The notes below the pieces were generated by a model. It did no database searches, was not told the DNA's origin, and saw nothing but the letters and a program-made list of their open reading frames with translations. From positions 4,586,501 through 4,650,500 of the forward strand of contig NZ_AP025732.1 in assembly GCF_023734775.1 (NCBI RefSeq): a stretch of DNA of 64,000 nucleotides. The letters are read 5' to 3'. The DNA comes from Nostoc cf. commune SO-36. Its GTDB lineage: Bacteria; Cyanobacteriota; Cyanobacteriia; Cyanobacteriales; Nostocaceae. Made by a program: the position numbers and the translations under genes. Of this stretch, positions 49,216 to 57,668 are shown in pieces (the first letter of the stretch is position 1; each line of letters starts with the position of its first letter).

Positions 49216-49316
49216 AGTTATTAGTCATTAGTCATTGGTCATTAGTCATTAGTCATTGGTCATTAGTCAGTGGCCATTAGTCATTAACAAAGGACAAAGG
49301 ACAAATGACCAATGAT
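49216..49316. repeat. heptanucleotide repeat tract (GTCATTA / GTCATTG)
   Basis: About ten GTCATTA/GTCATTG units followed by the inverted form AAGGACAAAGGACAAATGAC, between trpA and the DUF3007 gene. Longest STRR tract of this type in the window. Confidence 0.85.
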
Positions 49317-49320
49317 AACT

Positions 49321-49633
49321 TTACACCTGAGATTGCTCTTCTTGTTCTATTTCAGCTTGAATTCGTGCCAATTCTTCGGGACTAAGCTCGTCTAGCCGCT
49401 TTTGCAGAAAGTCTTGCTCATACTGTTCCCGTTGTTGGTGGTAGGTCATTTTTTGTCCCACCGCACGGAAAAAATAGGTGGCTAACCAGCCAACTAACCC
49501 ACTGATTAGTAAGACTTGGCTCCATATACCAGCTTTCTGATTATCCAAACCAAACTAGCTGTAATCCTATATAAGCCAAGCCACCGGCAATAAACACACC
49601 CAAGCCAATTCCAATAGCGTCAATCCGTCGCAT
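49321..49633 (-). pseudogene. DUF3007 family membrane protein, frameshifted
   Basis: The 49321-49548 frame (75 codons) lacks its N-terminus. Upstream, ATG at 49633 gives MRRIDAIGIGLGVFIAGGLAYIGLQLV, the usual DUF3007 start. Removing one T (plus-strand A run 49552-49554) joins it as LQLVGLDNQKAGIWSQVLLISGLVGWLATYFFRAVGQKMTYHQQ. Restored length is about 104 residues with two membrane helices and a charged C-terminal coil. It lies 24 bases after ndhL, so the three genes ndhL, DUF3007 and trpA form one leftward cluster. Function unknown. Confidence 0.8.
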
Positions 49634-49657
49634 GAGAGTTATGACCTACCAATTTCA

Positions 49658-49870
49658 TTAAACTTGAATTTGTCGCCGTTGGGGTCGAAAATTTAGAAAC
49701 GGCGATAGAACCAACAAACCTGGAAAGAAGAAAAACACCAAGAAGTACATAAAGACACGCTCGATGGAGCTAGCTACATACCAACGCAGCTTCAGGTACA
49801 GCAAAACAGCAAGGGGGATTACTAGAAGGTAAGCTCCAGCTAAAACCAGATACAACAGGGCGACAATCAT
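49658..49870 (-). CDS. ndhL: NDH-1 subunit L
   Basis: A 70-residue membrane protein with two helices ([23 protein letters not shown] and [21 protein letters not shown]) and a basic tail, RPQRRQIQV. It matches NdhL, an oxygenic-photosynthesis-specific subunit of the thylakoid NAD(P)H dehydrogenase-like complex used in cyclic electron flow and CO2 uptake. Its place directly upstream of DUF3007 and trpA supports the assignment. Confidence 0.9.
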   Translation of the reverse strand: MIVALLYLVLAGAYLLVIPLAVLLYLKLRWYVASSIERVFMYFLVFFFFPGLLVLSPFLNFRPQRRQIQV

Positions 49871-50286
49871 AACTTTATTTGTCTAAGCATCTGTTTTCCA
49901 TCATAGGCTGAAGAGCCTAACTCAGAGAAGTATAGTCATAATGCTTTCAACATGACCCCGCCAGAATTCCTCAAAACCTCACCTGCAAGCTAAATCATAG
50001 CTTTGGCAGGTTGGAGTAATTTTATCGGATATCATCACAAAAGCTGATATCGTGCTATTATAGTAAACTCACTAGCAACAAATGCTTTAGTCAAATAAAA
50101 TCGAAAACTTATCCAGATTGATCAAGAAAAAACCAAGAAAACTTCCAATTTTGGGAAACAATCGGACAATTTGGAAAAAATATTTTCAATTTAGTTGGAC
50201 AAAAGACACAATTGATGGTGGAATAGATGAGGAGGTATTTGCTGCCTCCAAAAAATAACTAGTTATACTAGTTGCCAAATACCTAC
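49871..50286. other. intergenic between ndhL and trnL
   Basis: Divergent promoter region of about 415 bases. AT-rich and without ORF, repeat tract or clear operator by eye. Confidence 0.5.
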
Positions 50287-50652
50287 GGGGGCGTGGCGGA
50301 ATGGTAGACGCTACGGACTTAGACAACTGAGCCTTGAAGGAGAAATCCCTCAAGTGGAAGCTCTCAAAACTCAGGGAAACCTAAATCTGGTGACAGATAT
50401 GGCAATCCTGAGCCAAGCCGAAGAAAGTTCTGAGTGCTGAGTAAATTTAAAACTCCTAACTCTTAACTCACAAGTATTCGGAAGGTGCAGAGACTCGACG
50501 GGAGCTACCCTAACGTTAAGTCGAGGGTAAAGGGAGAGTCCAATTCTTAAAATCTGAGGCTTCTGAAGTCATCAGGTAGCAGTGAAAGCTGCGGGAGAAT
50601 GAAAATCCGTTGACCGTAAAAGGTCGTGTGGGTTCAAGTCCCTCCACCCCCA
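50287..50652 (+). tRNA. trnL: tRNA-Leu (UAA) with group I intron
   Basis: Exon 1 is 50287-50320 (GGGGGCGTGGCGG...CGGACTT) and exon 2 is 50602-50652 (AAAATCCG...CACCCCCA). Joined, the anticodon loop reads CTTAAAA with anticodon UAA. The long variable arm (TTGACCGTAAAAGGTCG) and the T arm GTGGGTTCAAGTCCCTC are typical of tRNA-Leu. The acceptor has one C-A mismatch at the sixth pair. The intron splits the anticodon after its first base, as in other cyanobacteria and plastids. Confidence 0.97.
50321..50601 (+). ncRNA. group I intron of tRNA-Leu(UAA)
   Basis: A 281-base self-splicing intron starting AGACAACTGAGCC and ending GGGAGAATG with the conserved terminal G. The core elements are visible: P/Q region CAATCCTGAGCCAAGCCGAA, R/S region GGTGCAGAGACTCGACGGGA and GTCGAGGGTAAAGGGAGAGTCC. 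The P6b arm (about 50427-50476) consists of degenerate heptamers such as TCTGAGTGCTGAGT and ACTCCTAACTCTTAACTCA, the variable region used in Nostoc phylogeny. Confidence 0.95.
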
Positions 50653-51044
50653 CTAAAAATTTAAAATACCGAAAGGTTTTTATAAAATATATGGGCGTGT
50701 TTTATCTAATCGTTAGATGAACTCGCCTATAAACTTATGTATGCTTTTCAATTGTTAGAGACTTCAAAAAAATAAATTATTCTAAATTTTTTGCTGTCGA
50801 TGAACACATTTGTGCATCTTACGAGAGAATGTTTTCACTAGAACTCTTTTACAAGTAAGTAATTTCACTGAATTATTTGATGAAGTATAAAACAATTTAT
50901 CTTTAATACTTTATTTACAGTCTTAGTTAATTAACTTTATGTAAAAAGATTCCTGAATATCAGAATAATAGATTGATGCTACTGTTCGCCAAGGTTAAGC
51001 TGGTAATAATATGAACAGGAAGGCTTTTTGTCCTGATAACTGAA
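50653..51044. other. intergenic downstream of trnL
   Basis: 390 AT-rich bases. No gene seen. The right part must carry the promoter of the 51045 gene. Confidence 0.45.
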
Positions 51045-52326
51045 ATGACAGCTAATAGTTTATCAATTAGTCAAAAAGATCCCGATTGTGTTACGTCTGA
51101 GTCTAGACAGCTAAATGTGCAAACGGCACAAGAGGAGGTTTATAGCTTCTTCGTGGAAATTGTCAAAAAATTGCCCCCAGAAGATGTTTTAAGGGAATTT
51201 AAAGGTTTATTTATAGATGGTCTTGATTCGGAAGATGCTGAGTATATACCTGGAATATATAGTATTTTTCTAGATGATAATGAACAAGACTTTTCTACTA
51301 CACTTAAGCGCTGTTGCTATATTATAGTTAATAATTGGAAAACCAACAGAAAAGACAAATATGTCCAAGAATTAGTAAATATATTTATTAATGAAAATCT
51401 GAAGATAAAGTCTAATAATCCTCCAGTAGTAAAAATTTGTAAAAACTGGATAGAAAATTTTGTCAATAGCAAAGATTACAAAGACCTGAAATTATTTGCT
51501 ATTAAATATGAAGAATCAGCTAAAGGTCATTGGGCTAATCGTTACACTTCCTATTTATTAATTGATCAATCTGTTAATGATAAAAATCCCAGAGAGCAAC
51601 AAGAAGCCTGCTAGAAGGCTTTCTCAACAGATAAAAGACAAATTTAAATTTGAACTAGCAATGTATATTGCTCGTTCTCAATCTGCCGTTTCCAGCACCA
51701 CACGCTATACAAACCCAAGTATTTTGGGAGATCAAGCTTTGCGTTTAATCAAAGCAATTGTCTTAAAAAAAGGTGCGTTTAGCCATGAAAATATTGCCCA
51801 TATATTTATCAAGCAAACTGAAAATCAAACTTTGGAAGAATTTAAAATAAATCTGGAAAAATATCTATTTTTTTCTGTAGAAAATCAAGAAGAAATTGAG
51901 GATTGGCGGCAGAAATTTAAAGATAGCTTATCTTTGTGGAAGAAAGATTACAATCAAGAAATTATTACTAAAGAATTATTTTTGAGAACCTGTAATCGAG
52001 TGATTGATTGCTTGACAACAGAAAATGCGAAAGAACCTTCGTCATTATTTATATTATTGCTTAACCAAGGTCATGCTTTAACATTAGTAATAATCCTGTT
52101 AAAGATTATTTTGATTTGTAGAAATTCCCGCAAACATTTAGAAACTAGAATTGCTCATCTGATTCGTTTATATGACAAGTATCCAGAAGATGAATGCAAG
52201 GGAGTAATAAATTTTATGGAGATTTTTAATATCACTTTTGCAATTTATGCAGAAAATGTCGAATACAACTTGATTAAAATGGAAGAAGAGCAAAACAGTA
52301 ATCCACAGTTAAATTTGGATGATTAA
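51045..52326 (+). pseudogene. conserved cyanobacterial hypothetical, frameshifted
   Basis: Two overlapping frames (51045-51614 and 51562-52326) join into one protein of about 426 residues if one base is removed at 51607-51609. The first ends NPREQQEAC and the corrected reading is NPREQQEAARRLSQQIKDKFKFELAMYIARSQS. It is a helical, soluble protein I recall as a multi-copy conserved hypothetical of Nostocales, with a hydrophobic segment near its end (SSLFILLLNQGHALTLVIILLKIILI). Function unknown. ATG at 51045. Confidence 0.65.
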
Positions 52327-52378
52327 TCGTGTGTTTTCCCAGATGAAGGTAGATAGACAAAAATAAATTTTGTCTGAG

Positions 52379-53299
52379 TTATGATTTGGCAAGGCGTTCA
52401 TCTAACCAAGCCAGGGTAGCACCCGCAGTTTCAGCTAGAATACTAATGAGGCGATATAGAGCGATCGCACTAAATACTAGGGCAGATGGAAAGTGGTGTC
52501 GTAAAAGTTCATACGCAGTCGCTTCAAACACACCTAACCCACCAGGCGCACCCGGAATCACAAGCCCCAACAACCAAGCGCAGCTAAAAGCCCCTAATAA
52601 CAAAGGAATTTGATTTACATTCAACGAACCCAAGGCGAACATAGTTAATATAAACCCAGTGGCGCGTAATCCCATAAAGCCCAATTCTCCTAACAAAGGC
52701 CGTAAGGGATAGCTTTTAAGACTGAAGGGAACAGTTGGTTCAGTTGTAACAGCAGACTTTTTTGCTTTCAATTTGTGCAAAAAGCGAATCATTGGGTTTA
52801 AAAACCAAGGATGAATCGCACAAAGAACTACAGCTAAACTCAGTAATTGTAGTATTTTTAGAACAAAAGTACTATTAGCTGGCGCAAATTGGCTACTGCA
52901 TAAGACAATCATGATTAAAGCAGCCGTTAGCATGAGTAGCGGTTCTAACAAAACGCTTAAGGTGGCTGCACCAGCAGAAACATTGGCATTTTTTGCAGCG
53001 ACAATTCGCCCGTAGTAATGCCAGATATTACCTGGTAAATACTTAGCTATGTTCGTTTTTAGATAAACCTGGATGAACTGGGGAGACGATACAGGTTGAT
53101 TTAAGTCTTGCAAAATCCAAGTCCAGATCCAGCCTGCCCAAGTATGTGCTAGTAAAGTGACACCTGTAGCGATCGCTATAATTGCCCATCCTACCCCATC
53201 AATGCGGATAGCAGTTACTCCAATCCAATTATCTTTCAAAGCTTTCGCTAAAAAAAACAGCGTTCCGCCCAAAATTATCCAACGTAAAAATTGCTTCAT
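52379..53299 (-). CDS. UPF0104 / lysylphosphatidylglycerol synthase-like membrane protein
   Basis: A 306-residue polytopic protein with about eight helices. QVYLKTNIAKYLPGNIWHYYGR, LLGLVIPGAPGGLGVFEATAYELL and FSAIALYRLISILAE are family marks of the transmembrane half of LPG synthases (UPF0104). It lacks the aminoacyltransferase domain, so lipid flipping or membrane glycolipid work is more likely than aminoacylation. Monocistronic. Confidence 0.85.
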   Translation of the reverse strand: MKQFLRWIILGGTLFFLAKALKDNWIGVTAIRIDGVGWAIIAIATGVTLLAHTWAGWIWTWILQDLNQPVSSPQFIQVYLKTNIAKYLPGNIWHYYGRIVAAKNANVSAGAATLSVLLEPLLMLTAALIMIVLCSSQFAPANSTFVLKILQLLSLAVVLCAIHPWFLNPMIRFLHKLKAKKSAVTTEPTVPFSLKSYPLRPLLGELGFMGLRATGFILTMFALGSLNVNQIPLLLGAFSCAWLLGLVIPGAPGGLGVFEATAYELLRHHFPSALVFSAIALYRLISILAETAGATLAWLDERLAKS

Positions 53300-53640
53300 G
53301 AATTTAGTAATTTAACGGTTAGAGCAACAAGGGGCCAATGCCTAAATTATTACAGTATATTAACGACCTATTCAAAGCTTTTGAAGTATTAAACAAGTTG
53401 ATGTAGTTCTTTTTACGAAACTTATATTACTTTATTTTATATCTCTCTAGAGTTAGATAAAAATATTATTTTTGTAGTAATTAAAATGTAGCCTGCGCTA
53501 GAGGTCAAGCGTATTTTATTATTCATATCCTTAAAACAGGTTATCGAATGAGCGAACCAAAACAAGCACAATAACTTGCTGACCACTCCAAAGATTCAGC
53601 AAATTCTTAATTTATTAATATTTTTGTAAGGAGGACTACG
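53300..53640. other. intergenic before the lipoprotein pseudogenes
   Basis: AT-rich DNA with a strong ribosome-binding site (AAGGAGG, 53628-53634) right before the GTG of the broken lipoprotein gene. No other feature seen. Confidence 0.5.
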
Positions 53641-54217
53641 TGAACGCTGTAAGACTATTTCTTGAAAAAAATAAGATTGCGCCAGATAGTAACTATCTTT
53701 TTAGCTGGACTATTGTTGATAGTTAGCACTGGCTTGTAGTGGGGCAAATGCTCAAGGTGCAACTCCACAAAATCCTCTGTACAAGCTGGTGGAGCAAACA
53801 ATCCTTATAAGAATGGTGGAGACAACTATTACCAACAACAGATTGTCTACCGACTCCGAAAATAACAAACCCAAAAGCCAATCAGGGAGGCGACCAAGCT
53901 AGCTTACAACCAAGTTTCGGAATTATTGATTGCTACAACAAATAGAGAATCCAAGATCTCCTTTATCCTGTGTGCTGAGACACCAGCAGGTCGAATCGAG
54001 AAAGAAGCAGAACTACCAATTATCACAGATAAAGACTTCCGAGAAGCTGAACCAGGTGGTTTGATTCAGGAATGAACCAAAGGTAGGAGATCGGGTTCAA
54101 GATCGAATTGAGACTGTAAAAGAGAATATTGAAAAAGCTTCCGGCTTTTTGCAAGATAAGGCAGATGAAGCTGCTGCTAGACCTGAATTACAAAAAAATC
54201 CAGCAGTAGGCAGATAA
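53641..54217 (+). pseudogene. decayed lipoprotein gene
   Basis: A strong RBS and GTG at 53641 open a gene whose protein can be followed only by changing frame many times. Pieces are KIRLRQIVTIFLAGLLLIVST, then a lipobox ACSGANAQGATPQNP, QAGGANNPYKNGGDNY, STDSENNKPK, QGGDQASLQPSFGII, AETPAGRIEKEAELPIITDKDF and PKVGDRVQDRIETVKENIEKASGFLQDKADEAAARPELQKNPAVGR to the TAA at 54215. At least six indels are needed. The preserved RBS and codon sense point to recent or ongoing decay, or a badly sequenced stretch. Confidence 0.65.
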
Positions 54218-54316
54218 AACTCTTATTTTTTCTGAATGCCTTGGATGTAAAATTAATTCAAAATGCCGTCTTGGTTGAAGTTTAAGTTAGTCACAAAAAT
54301 GCAAGGATGTAGAAGT

Positions 54317-54913
54317 ATGAAAAAAGCAATGCATTGGCTCAAAAGCATTCGTCCCTTGAAAGTTTTAACTATTTTTTTGGCAGGAATGTTCTTATTTCTG
54401 ACACAAGCTTGTGCTGGTCAAGGAGTAGCAACACAGCCACCACAACCTGATGATCAACCAGCTTATACCAAACGATATGATCCCACCAAAGATTATCCTC
54501 TCTCTTCTCCGGCTGGTGGGATGAATAACTTTAGTGATGTAGAAAGTCCTAGAGGGAGAGCAGATGAAAAGGCAGCTAATGACAAAGCTGATGTCGATGG
54601 CAAGAAATGCTGAAAAGAGGATTGATGAGAAAGGGGTTGAAAGTCCAGGGGAATATGTCCGTAATTTCAAGGAAGGTACACCCTTGGGTCAAAAAGGGAA
54701 AAATCTGGGTGATGATATCGGCAGTTCAGTTGAAGAAGTTCGCAAGGCGTAGTTAAAGGTACTCAACGAGGAATTGAAAATCTTAAGGGAAATACCCAAA
54801 ATGCAGCCGAAGGCGTGACAAAGAATGTTCAGCGTGGGGCTGAGGATGCAGGTAAAAATGTTCAGCGTACAGCTGAAGATGCAGGCAATGCAGTAAAAAG
54901 AGCAGTTGATTGA
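54317..54913 (+). pseudogene. second lipoprotein gene, frameshifted twice
   Basis: ATG at 54317 gives a lipoprotein signal (SIRPLKVLTIFLAGMFLFLTQACAG, lipidated Cys near residue 33) and a Pro/Asp-rich start. The frame breaks near 54605, after DEKAANDKADVDG, and continues as NAEKRIDEKGVESPGEYVRNFKEGTPLGQKGKNLGDDIGSSVEEVRK. It breaks again near 54747 and continues VVKGTQRGIENLKGNTQNAAEGVTKNVQRGAEDAGKNVQRTAEDAG to a TGA at 54911. The end is an amphipathic 11-residue-type repeat, as in apolipoprotein- or LEA-like proteins. It is similar in layout to the preceding gene, so the pair is probably a tandem duplication. Confidence 0.65.
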
Positions 54914-54967
54914 AATTAGTCATTTAATGTAAAAAGTTGAAAGCGCCCACAGATTAGAGTCTGGGGC

Positions 54968-55007
54968 TATCAAAACAAAGCCTGCTTATGCAGGCTTTGT
55001 TTTGATA
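54968..55007. terminator. 18-bp perfect hairpin
   Basis: TATCAAAACAAAGCCTGC (54968-54985) pairs perfectly with GCAGGCTTTGTTTTGATA (54990-55007) around a TTAT loop. It lies about 55 bases after the lipoprotein gene. The stem itself ends in T-rich DNA on both strands, so it could terminate transcription from either side. Confidence 0.8.
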
Positions 55008-55148
55008 ATCCGCGTTGCGTTCCGCGACATTAAAAAACCTTACGCTTTTATGCAAAACTGTACTAAGAAACTGCCTCACGATAGTGCAACGTTAGCGAGT
55101 CGTCGAGCATCACAAGCGATCGTAGACATCGCTCATTCATCACCAATA

Positions 55149-56021
55149 CTACAAATATTTCTGCAATAATAACCCTAATTTTTCCTTCGTCGCCGTTGGT
55201 GCTTTATCCAACTGAGTCAAAATCGCATATTGCAACGCCGAATGCGCCTCACTCGGTGGTGGATTTTCACTCAACCGCCGTACAGTTTCTTGAATCACCT
55301 TTTGAGCATTCGCAGCATTCCGCAGCAAGTTGCCAATTACTAATTCTACAGTCACACTGTCGTGATCTGGATGCCAACAATCATAATCTGTCACCAACGC
55401 TAAGGTTGCATAAGCAATTTCCGCTTCCCTTGCCAATTTAGCCTCTGGTAAATTCGTCATGCCAATGATTGTTGCATCCCAACTGCGGTAAAGATTTGAT
55501 TCTGCCTTCGTGGAAAAAGCTGGGCCTTCCATGCATACATAAGTACCGCCGCGATGGAGAGTAACTTCTGGTAAATTGAGAGATGCGATCGCATCTGCCA
55601 ACACAAAAGCTAAATTTTTACAAATCGGATCGCCAAAGGCAATGTGAGCAACAATTCCCTCACCGAAAAACGTTGAAATCCGATTTTTTGTCCTATCAAT
55701 AAACTGATCTGGCACTACCATATCGAGTGGTTTCGCCTCTTCCTTCAAGGAACCCACAGCACTGGCTGAGATTAAATACTTCACACCCAATTGTTTCATC
55801 GCATAGATATTAGCGCGAAACGGTAACTCAGAAGGTAAAAGGGTGTGGTTGCGACCATGACGCGCCAAGAAAGCTACCCGTGTACTATCCAATGTCCCTA
55901 GGATCAAAGCATCAGATGGTGAACCAAAAGGAGTTTCGACTCGCACCTCTTCGACATCTTTGAGCGCGTCCATTTTGTACAGACCGCTACCACCAATAAT
56001 CCCGATACTAGCTTGAGCCAT
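55149..56021 (-). CDS. mtnP: S-methyl-5'-thioadenosine phosphorylase
   Basis: A 290-residue purine-nucleoside-phosphorylase-like enzyme that splits methylthioadenosine into adenine and methylthioribose-1-phosphate. [52 protein letters not shown] and [16 protein letters not shown] are the MtnP motifs. The adenine it releases would be recycled by the Apt encoded at 17.3 kb. Complete. A GC-rich repeat-like stretch lies just after its stop. Confidence 0.93.
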   Translation of the reverse strand: MAQASIGIIGGSGLYKMDALKDVEEVRVETPFGSPSDALILGTLDSTRVAFLARHGRNHTLLPSELPFRANIYAMKQLGVKYLISASAVGSLKEEAKPLDMVVPDQFIDRTKNRISTFFGEGIVAHIAFGDPICKNLAFVLADAIASLNLPEVTLHRGGTYVCMEGPAFSTKAESNLYRSWDATIIGMTNLPEAKLAREAEIAYATLALVTDYDCWHPDHDSVTVELVIGNLLRNAANAQKVIQETVRRLSENPPPSEAHSALQYAILTQLDKAPTATKEKLGLLLQKYL

Positions 56022-56469
56022 GATTCTGAACCTGTTTCTTGCTGATCTGCTAAGTTATTTTATCGAAAAGAGGAGTAGCAGAACAGACAGTCAACAAAGT
56101 GACTATATTTTGTGCGGCTGACATTATTAGATATCTGGTAAAAATAGAATGTACAGACTTAGCGGTATCCACAAGGATGTTAAATAATGCATATTTCATT
56201 TCTGGGTCTATTGAATTATTACCCATTAATTCTTAGTTTAGGCGCAGATATAACAATCTTGAATCAAACGCGCAGAAACAAGATCACAGATTTCCGATAA
56301 TTTATTTTTGCAGATTAATGGCTAGAATTAGTCCTTAAGTTAATCGTCACCATAGTGTGTAATCAATACTTCGTGTATACAAATGTTAAATAGACCTACT
56401 CCTGAGCAGGGAGAGAAAGTAAGGGTTATACTTTGGGAAAAAGGCTTGTTTTAACATTTTCATAAATTA
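56022..56469. other. intergenic; possible 23-codon ORF before the phosphoesterase
   Basis: A divergent gap of about 450 bases. At 56383-56454 there is a small ORF, MLNRPTPEQGEKVRVILWEKGLF, ending 15 bases before the phosphoesterase start. It could be a leader peptide or chance. Nothing else seen. Confidence 0.35.
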
Positions 56470-57597
56470 ATGACTCTCAATTTTCGCTTTGCGGTAGTCA
56501 GCGACTTACACGTTGCACTTCCCCACACCATCTGGGATCATCCCAGCCGATTTCATCTGGTGGAAGTAAGTATTTCGGCATTTAAAAGTGTACTAGAACA
56601 TTTAACACAACTTGATTTAGATTTCTTGTTGTTACCAGGAGATTTAACCCAGCACGGTGAACCAGAAAACCATGCTTGGTTGCAACAATTTTTAGCCCAG
56701 CTACCTTTCCCCGTCTATGTTGTTCCTGGTAATCATGACGTTCCTGTGCTGTTGGCTGATCAGCAATCAATTGCTTTTGCTGATTTTCCCTACTATTACA
56801 CGAAATTTGGTTATGAAGATCCACGGCAGATTTACTACATTCGTCAGTTATTGCCTGGAGTTAAGCTGATTGGGCTGAATTCTAACTCTTTTAATGAGCA
56901 TGGTGAGCAGGTGGGGTGTTTGGATGCCAAACAGCTACAGTGGTTAGAAGAAATGCTGGCGGCATCTGGTGATGAATTAATTCTGGTGATGGTGCATCAT
57001 AATGTGGTCGAGCATTTGCCCAATCAATCGAACCATCCACTGGCAAATCGATATATGCTGGCCAACTCACAAGAACTGTTGCAGTTGCTGAGGCGCTACG
57101 GAGTCAAGCTAGTGTTTACTGGGCATTTGCACGTTCAGGATATTGCTTACTCCCAAGGAGTATATGATATTACCACTGGCTCTTTAGTTAGCTATCCTCA
57201 CCCTTATCGGGTGCTAGAGTTTCATCGGGATAACCAAGGTAAAGAATGGTTAGAAATTTTATCCCATCGGGTAGAGTCAGTGCCAGAGTTCCCCGACTTG
57301 CAACAGTCATCACGGCAATGGATGGGCGATCGCTCTTTCCCCTTCCTAATCAAATTATTGACTCACTCTCCATTAAACTTACCGTTATCACAGGCAAAAA
57401 AATTAGCTCCTAGTTTGCGCGACTTCTGGGCAACTATTGCCGATGGAGATGCGGTGTTAGATTACCCTCATTTTCCCCTAGAAGTGCGGCGCTACATTGA
57501 GACATATAGCGCATCACAGCCAAACCCAGGCATGACCATTACTGGAAATTTGACTATGATTGATAATAACACTACACTTTTGCTGAATAAGAGTTAG
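56470..57597 (+). CDS. calcineurin-like metallophosphoesterase
   Basis: A 375-residue enzyme. The dimetal ligands are all visible: VVSDLHVALPH, LLPGDLTQHGEPENH, VVPGNHDVP, MVHHN and FTGHLHVQD. The first 270 residues form the catalytic domain. The C-terminal 100 residues (LPLSQAKKLAPSLRDFWATIADGDAVLDY) are a helical extension. It resembles CpdA-type 3',5'-cAMP phosphodiesterases in motif order, but the substrate is not proven. Given a cAMP-making cyaC in this window a cyclic-nucleotide role is possible; that is inference. Confidence 0.88.
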   Translation: MTLNFRFAVVSDLHVALPHTIWDHPSRFHLVEVSISAFKSVLEHLTQLDLDFLLLPGDLTQHGEPENHAWLQQFLAQLPFPVYVVPGNHDVPVLLADQQSIAFADFPYYYTKFGYEDPRQIYYIRQLLPGVKLIGLNSNSFNEHGEQVGCLDAKQLQWLEEMLAASGDELILVMVHHNVVEHLPNQSNHPLANRYMLANSQELLQLLRRYGVKLVFTGHLHVQDIAYSQGVYDITTGSLVSYPHPYRVLEFHRDNQGKEWLEILSHRVESVPEFPDLQQSSRQWMGDRSFPFLIKLLTHSPLNLPLSQAKKLAPSLRDFWATIADGDAVLDYPHFPLEVRRYIETYSASQPNPGMTITGNLTMIDNNTTLLLNKS

Positions 57598-57668
57598 GAG
57601 TTGGGAATTTAGAGTTGGGAATTTGGAGTTAGAACCTAATTTATAACTCCTAACTCAGCACTCATAAC
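57597..57668. repeat. degenerate heptamer repeat tract
   Basis: GGAGTTGGGAATTTAGAGTT and similar units, then ACTCCTAACTCAGCACTCAT. STRR-type spacer between two convergent genes. Confidence 0.6.

Noticed and set aside
49216..49316. Possible CRISPR array
   Set aside because: The units are 7 bases long, degenerate and contiguous without spacers, so this is a heptamer repeat tract. The other tracts were rejected for the same reason.
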